NCBI RefSeq assembly: GCF_902459745.1
Contig: NZ_CABPSJ010000001.1
Coordinates: 992,001 to 1,056,000 of the forward strand
Source of the DNA: Pandoraea communis
GTDB taxonomy: Bacteria; Pseudomonadota; Gammaproteobacteria; Burkholderiales; Burkholderiaceae
Direction of reading: 5' to 3'
DNA: 64,000 bases
Below, piece by piece: positions 60,629 to 64,000 of this stretch. The position numbers and the translations under genes are program-made. The notes beneath the pieces are model-generated. The model saw only the letters and a list, made by a program, of their open reading frames with translations, ran no database searches and was not told the DNA's origin. Positions within the stretch are counted from its first letter, which is position 1. Each line of letters begins with the position of its first letter.

Positions 60629-60970
60629 ATGTTCAAAGTGGAGATCGACGACATTGGCCTGCGCTATCTATGCGACGCGCAGCAAAGCCTGCTGCGCGGC
60701 ATGGAGCAGCTTGGCAAGCGCGGCATTCCGGTCGGCTGCCGCAGTGGAGGCTGCGGCGTGTGCAAGGTGAGGGTGATCGCGGGCACCTGCCGGCTCGGCA
60801 AGATGAGTCGGGCATGTGTCAGCGAGCAGGAGGCGCAAGAAGGTGTGGTGCTCGCTTGCCGCGCCTATCCCGAAAGCCATGTGCGCGTGGCACTGGCCGA
60901 GAAGATGCAACGCTGCCTGAACCGGGGTGCCGACGGCGGGCGCAACGACGATGGCGAAGAACAACAGTGA
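60629..60970 (+). CDS. XylT/DmpQ-like [2Fe-2S] ferredoxin
   Basis: A 113-residue plant-type ferredoxin. Cluster ligands are in CRSGGCGVC (near 37-45) and a Cys in LACRAYP near 76. The gene lies 17 bases before the catechol 2,3-dioxygenase gene, the same order as xylT-xylE and dmpQ-dmpB, where the ferredoxin re-reduces oxidised iron in the dioxygenase and restores its activity. That role is strongly implied. The GGGAG 8 bases before the ATG at 60629 sets the start. Confidence 0.87.
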   Translation: MFKVEIDDIGLRYLCDAQQSLLRGMEQLGKRGIPVGCRSGGCGVCKVRVIAGTCRLGKMSRACVSEQEAQEGVVLACRAYPESHVRVALAEKMQRCLNRGADGGRNDDGEEQQ

Positions 60971-60987
60971 ATTACTCAAGGAGACAA

Positions 60988-61923
60988 ATGATGGCATTGA
61001 CTGGCGTATTGCGCCCCGGACACGTGGCGCTTCGAGTACTCGACATGGATGCGGCGCTCAAGCACTACACCGAGGTGATCGGCTTGATCGAGACCGGCCG
61101 CGACGAGCAGGGCCGCGTATTCCTCAAGGGGTGGGACGAGCACGATCACCACAGCGTGATCCTGCGCGAGACGGATCGCGCCGGCATGGATTTCATGGGC
61201 TTTCGCGTCGACTCCGACGCCACGCTCGAGCGTCTGGCCGGCGAGCTGGCGCAGTGCGGTCTGGCAACGGACCTGACGTGGCTGCCCGAGGGCGATCTGC
61301 GCCACACGGGACGCCGCTTGCGCTTCACCGTACCGACCGGGCATTCGATCGAGATCTACGCGCACAAGGATCAGGTCGGCTGCGCCACCGGCGACGTCAA
61401 TCCCGATCCGTGGCCGGACGGGCTTCGCGGCATGGCGCCGGGCCGCTTCGATCACTGCCTGCTCTACGGCGACGACCTCGACGGCACCGTCAAGCTGTTC
61501 CGCGAGGTGCTGGGCTTTACGCTGGCCGAGCAGATCATCGCCGGCCCCGAAAACATGCTGATCGGCGCCTTCTTAACCTGCTCGAACAAAGCGCACGACG
61601 TCGCCTTCATCCGTCACCCGGAGAAAAACAAGTTCCACCACGCGTCGTTCAGTCTGGACAACTGGGGCGAGGTGCTGCGTGCGGCCGATATCATCTCCAA
61701 GCGCGAGGTGTCGCTCGATATCGGCCCGACGCGCCACGGCATCACACGCGGCGAGACGATCTATTTCTTCGACCCGTCCGGCAACCGGAATGAAGTGTTC
61801 TCGGGCGGCTACACGCACTACCCGGATAAGCCCACCATCACCTGGACCGAAGCGGAAATCGGCAAGGCGATCTTCTATCACGACCGCAAGCTCAACGAGG
61901 CGTTCCTGTCAGTGCTGACCTGA
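60988..61923 (+). CDS. Catechol 2,3-dioxygenase (XylE/DmpB type)
   Basis: A 311-residue extradiol ring-cleaving enzyme that turns catechol into 2-hydroxymuconate semialdehyde. MRPGH-like start, FMGFRV and [11 protein letters not shown] mark the two-domain VOC fold. The Fe(II) ligands are His156, His218 and Glu269, equal to His153/His214/Glu265 of XylE, and the base His is in [14 protein letters not shown] precedes two ATGs (60988 and 60991), either of which could serve. The usual downstream meta-pathway genes are not next to it; the transcript ends at a strong terminator, so the ring-cleavage product must be handled by genes elsewhere. Confidence 0.93.
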   Translation: MMALTGVLRPGHVALRVLDMDAALKHYTEVIGLIETGRDEQGRVFLKGWDEHDHHSVILRETDRAGMDFMGFRVDSDATLERLAGELAQCGLATDLTWLPEGDLRHTGRRLRFTVPTGHSIEIYAHKDQVGCATGDVNPDPWPDGLRGMAPGRFDHCLLYGDDLDGTVKLFREVLGFTLAEQIIAGPENMLIGAFLTCSNKAHDVAFIRHPEKNKFHHASFSLDNWGEVLRAADIISKREVSLDIGPTRHGITRGETIYFFDPSGNRNEVFSGGYTHYPDKPTITWTEAEIGKAIFYHDRKLNEAFLSVLT

Positions 61924-61940
61924 GACCGTAGACGCAAGAA

Positions 61941-61977
61941 AAACGCCCCGATCAGCATGATTCCGATCGGGGCGTTT
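61941..61977. terminator. Bidirectional terminator between convergent operons
   Basis: The 13-bp stem AAACGCCCCGATC/GATCGGGGCGTTT has an 11-base loop and T-runs on both sides. It separates the catechol dioxygenase operon from the leftward SDR/flavin reductase/monooxygenase operon. Confidence 0.92.
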
Positions 61978-62014
61978 CTTTTTTGGGCGCCGGTTCGCGC
62001 CGGCACGCGGGGGA

Positions 62015-62833
62015 TTACACGGCCGAGGGCAGTAGCTCGGCAATAGGCGAGAGGGTCTGCTCCGGCCCCATGGCGGCATAACCACCGTCGACGGCCAGGT
62101 TCGCCCCGGTAACAAACGACGCCTTGTCCGACACAAGGAACAGTACGGCGTTGGCGACTTCCTCCGGCTCTCCGATGCGGCCGAGCATATGGAACTTCGA
62201 CGCGACAGCATTGGTTTTGGCTTTGTCGCCGCCCGAGATGGCGTCGAGTACGCCCGACCACGTCCAGCCCGGCGAGACGGCATTCACGCGGATGCCGTCC
62301 TTGGCCAGATCCAGCGCCTGGCTGCGCGTCAGTTGCAGGATGGCGGCCTTGCTGGCCGGATACAGCCATCGGCCGGCTTGCGCTGCGGATGCGCTGGTAG
62401 AACCGAAATTCACCACCGCGCCGCCACCCGCTTCGAGCAGGAACGGATACGCCTCTTGCAACAGCATGCATCCGCCCACCACATTGACGTCCAGCGCCGC
62501 ATGCCACTGCGCGCGGGTGGAGGCTTGGCCGTTATCAACATAAGCGCAAGCGACGTTGACCAGAATGTCGATGCGTCCATAGTGCGCATGAGCCGTCTGC
62601 ACGCAATGACGAATCGCTTCGTCGCTCGCAAGGTCAGTCTCGACGAACAACGCTTGCGGCCCGATTTCGTCGGCCAACGCGCTGGCTCGCGGCACATCGA
62701 TATCGGCGATGACGACATTGGCCTGCGCCGCGCACAATGCCCGTACCACGGCAGCGCCGATCAGCGTGGCGCCGCCGGTCACGATGGCAGTCTTGCCTTC
62801 GATGCCCCAGATCGTTGCGGAATTCCGGCTCAT
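62015..62833 (-). CDS. Short-chain dehydrogenase/reductase
   Basis: A 272-residue NAD(P)-dependent SDR. The cofactor motif is TGGATLIG at 19-26, Asp near 44-46 after the second strand favours NAD, and the catalytic triad includes Tyr158 and Lys162 in YPASK with a Ser in NFGSTS. The NNAG motif is changed to NVACA. It overlaps the flavin reductase gene by 4 bases, so it belongs with the monooxygenase pair. In indole-oxidation (iif) clusters an SDR lies beside such a pair; styrene clusters lack one. Confidence 0.85.
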   Translation of the reverse strand: MSRNSATIWGIEGKTAIVTGGATLIGAAVVRALCAAQANVVIADIDVPRASALADEIGPQALFVETDLASDEAIRHCVQTAHAHYGRIDILVNVACAYVDNGQASTRAQWHAALDVNVVGGCMLLQEAYPFLLEAGGGAVVNFGSTSASAAQAGRWLYPASKAAILQLTRSQALDLAKDGIRVNAVSPGWTWSGVLDAISGGDKAKTNAVASKFHMLGRIGEPEEVANAVLFLVSDKASFVTGANLAVDGGYAAMGPEQTLSPIAELLPSAV

Positions 62834-63378
62834 GCTTCCTGCTCCTGAAGTACGGTGTCAAAGGGGCGCAGCACGCCCTTGCAGAACACCAGTGGTGCGG
62901 CGTCGTGCCAGCGGAAGCGTTGAACGCGTCCGACGAGAATGAGGTGATCGCCGCCCGGATGGATGGCTTCGACATCGCATTCGAGATGCGCGGCGGCACC
63001 GGTAATGAGGGGCACGTCGTGCGCGCCGGCGGTAATGTCCACCGTTGCGAACTTGTCCGCAGCGGGCTGTGCGAAGCGCGTGCAGATGGCGTCCTGATCT
63101 CCCGCGAGAATGTTGATCGCGAAGTGCCGGCAGTCGGCAAACGCCCGCGCGTTCGGCGAACTGCGAGCCAGGCTCCACAGGATCAATGGCGGATCCATCG
63201 ACACCGACGAGAACGAGTTGGCCGTGATACCGATACGCCGGCCATCGTGGTCGACCATCGTCACGACGGTCACGCCCGTGGCGAAGCAACCGAGCGCGCG
63301 CCGAAAATCGACGCGGGCGGCGGGCAGTTCATGGGCGTGTCGCCAGTCCGACGACGTGCGGGAAGCGTCAGGCAGCAT
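62830..63378 (-). CDS. Flavin reductase (StyB/IifD-like)
   Basis: A 182-residue split-barrel FAD/FMN reductase. FRRALGCFATGVTVVTMVDHDGRR near 24-47 and ITANSFSSVSMDPPLILWSL are family marks, and a His/Gly patch (HPGGDHLILVGRV) lies near 140. GGGGGGAG before the ATG at 63378 sets the start. It overlaps the monooxygenase gene by 11 bases and the SDR gene by 4, so all three are translationally coupled. It would supply FADH2 to the monooxygenase. Confidence 0.87.
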   Translation of the reverse strand: MLPDASRTSSDWRHAHELPAARVDFRRALGCFATGVTVVTMVDHDGRRIGITANSFSSVSMDPPLILWSLARSSPNARAFADCRHFAINILAGDQDAICTRFAQPAADKFATVDITAGAHDVPLITGAAAHLECDVEAIHPGGDHLILVGRVQRFRWHDAAPLVFCKGVLRPFDTVLQEQEA

Positions 63379-64000
63379 CGCTCCCCCCTCGCGCCTCGAC
63401 GAAGCGCCGCGCGGCGGGCAGGTCGGCGATCCACGGCCAGAAATTGCGCGGCGTCTCGAAGCAGGCAACAAAGTCGTCGGCGATGTTGCGATGATTCGCG
63501 GCTGCACCCAACACGTGCATGATCGCTTCGCCGGGCGGCTCGAGCAGGGCATTCGTGAATGCGGTGGTATAGCTTGCGGAGGCGTCCCAGAAAGCGTCGA
63601 ACGTCTCCTGCATCCATTGGGCGCTGTGCGGTGAGGTGCCGTGCGTCACGATCGCATCGATAAGATGCTCGGCCATGCGCGACGCGTTGTTCGCGCCTTG
63701 CCCGGCGATGGGGTCGTTCAGGCACACGGCGTCGCCGACGCCCATGACGACCCGGCCCGACGGGAGGCGTCCGACGGGGTGGCGCACCGTCGGTGTGAAG
63801 GCGCCCTTGAGCCAGGCGTTCGGATCGGTCAGTTGCGCGTCGTCGAGGAGGCTGGCGTCTTCGGGTGCGAAGTCGCGTATCACGTCTTTGGCGATCTTGA
63901 GCATTTCGTTGCCGTCGGTGGCCCCCTGGAAGCGGTCCATCGCGCTGCCGGGACGGGCCTCGAACAGGAAACTGCGGCACTCGCCGGCGGAATGGGTGAA
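63368..64000 (-). CDS. StyA/IifC-like FAD monooxygenase (C-terminal part; start beyond window)
   Basis: 210 residues of a flavoprotein monooxygenase whose start lies past the right edge. GDAVCLNDPIAGQGANNASRMAEHL is the FAD-contact segment of the styrene/indole monooxygenase family (the reduced flavin is delivered by a separate reductase). The N-terminal Rossmann motif is outside the window. The NDPI form before GQG resembles indole-type members more than the VDPV form I recall for styrene-type StyA, but this is weak. It overlaps the reductase gene by 11 bases. Confidence 0.85.
   Translation of the reverse strand, partial: FTHSAGECRSFLFEARPGSAMDRFQGATDGNEMLKIAKDVIRDFAPEDASLLDDAQLTDPNAWLKGAFTPTVRHPVGRLPSGRVVMGVGDAVCLNDPIAGQGANNASRMAEHLIDAIVTHGTSPHSAQWMQETFDAFWDASASYTTAFTNALLEPPGEAIMHVLGAAANHRNIADDFVACFETPRNFWPWIADLPAARRFVEARGGSDAA

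Overview
The window reads as chromosomal DNA of a GC-rich beta-proteobacterium of the Burkholderiaceae. Supporting signs are a DUF3331 protein, a Burkholderiales-type porin, many LysR/GntR/IclR-style catabolic modules, and a tRNA-Leu beside a metal-resistance insert. Pandoraea or a close Burkholderia/Paraburkholderia relative is my best guess, but the genus is inference. No rRNA, transposase, integrase or CRISPR array is visible.

Layout. (1) 1-3.5 kb: the 3' part of a type II NADH dehydrogenase, a DUF3331 protein and a class C beta-lactamase. (2) 3.5-11.4 kb: a sulfur-amino-acid module with a cystathionine beta-lyase-like PLP enzyme, a four-domain rhodanese, a cysteine-dioxygenase-like cupin and a complete polar amino-acid ABC importer. 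It faces a LysR regulator with an 18-bp inverted repeat just upstream. (3) 11.5-19.3 kb: an LCM-type methyltransferase, the nickel/cobalt efflux pair rcnA/rcnR around one operator, an ABC exporter pair, a DHA2 drug exporter, a chemoreceptor and tRNA-Leu(GAG). (4) 19.4-22.3 kb: a chromate-resistance operon chrB-chrA-SOD (chrC-like) directly after the tRNA, with a hairpin operator, followed by a small SSB. (5) 23-32.4 kb: a gamma-glutamyltransferase-like enzyme with a Liv-type ABC importer in which LivM, LivG and LivF are one 866-residue chain, opposite a deacetylase/GntR/flavin-protein operon. (6) 32.4-38 kb: an alpha/beta hydrolase, an MHS-family transporter and an isocitrate-lyase/PEP-mutase enzyme behind a consensus sigma-54 promoter, facing a PrpR-type sigma-54 activator.

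(7) 38.2-42.7 kb is the most striking part. It holds a CesT-like type III secretion chaperone, a 458-residue protein with a deaminase-fold zinc motif (HAE...CAVC), and a 745-residue protein that matches Salmonella SopA / E. coli NleL throughout: pentapeptide repeats, central domain, and a C-terminal catalytic-Cys lobe of the HECT-like E3 ubiquitin ligase type. No secretion apparatus is in the window, so this looks like a detached effector locus. The deaminase-fold effector may be undescribed.

(8) 42.7-49.6 kb: a methyltransferase, NADP-glutamate dehydrogenase, and an MHS transporter / XRE-cupin regulator / FAD amine oxidase / cupin cluster. (9) 49.9-64 kb: an aromatic or N-heterocycle degradation region. 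It carries a FixJ-type response regulator and a soluble PAS histidine kinase about 6.6 kb apart, an NCS1 permease, a porin, and a Rieske oxygenase with an NTF2-like partner. It also has a zinc-ribbon formamidase, a Rieske ferredoxin, a ferredoxin reductase, a SemiSWEET, an XylT-like ferredoxin and catechol 2,3-dioxygenase. At the right edge sits a convergent SDR / flavin reductase / StyA-like monooxygenase set resembling indole-oxidation (iif) or styrene (sty) genes. Shared ATAAG/CTTAT elements in three intergenic regions suggest that the two-component pair controls this region.
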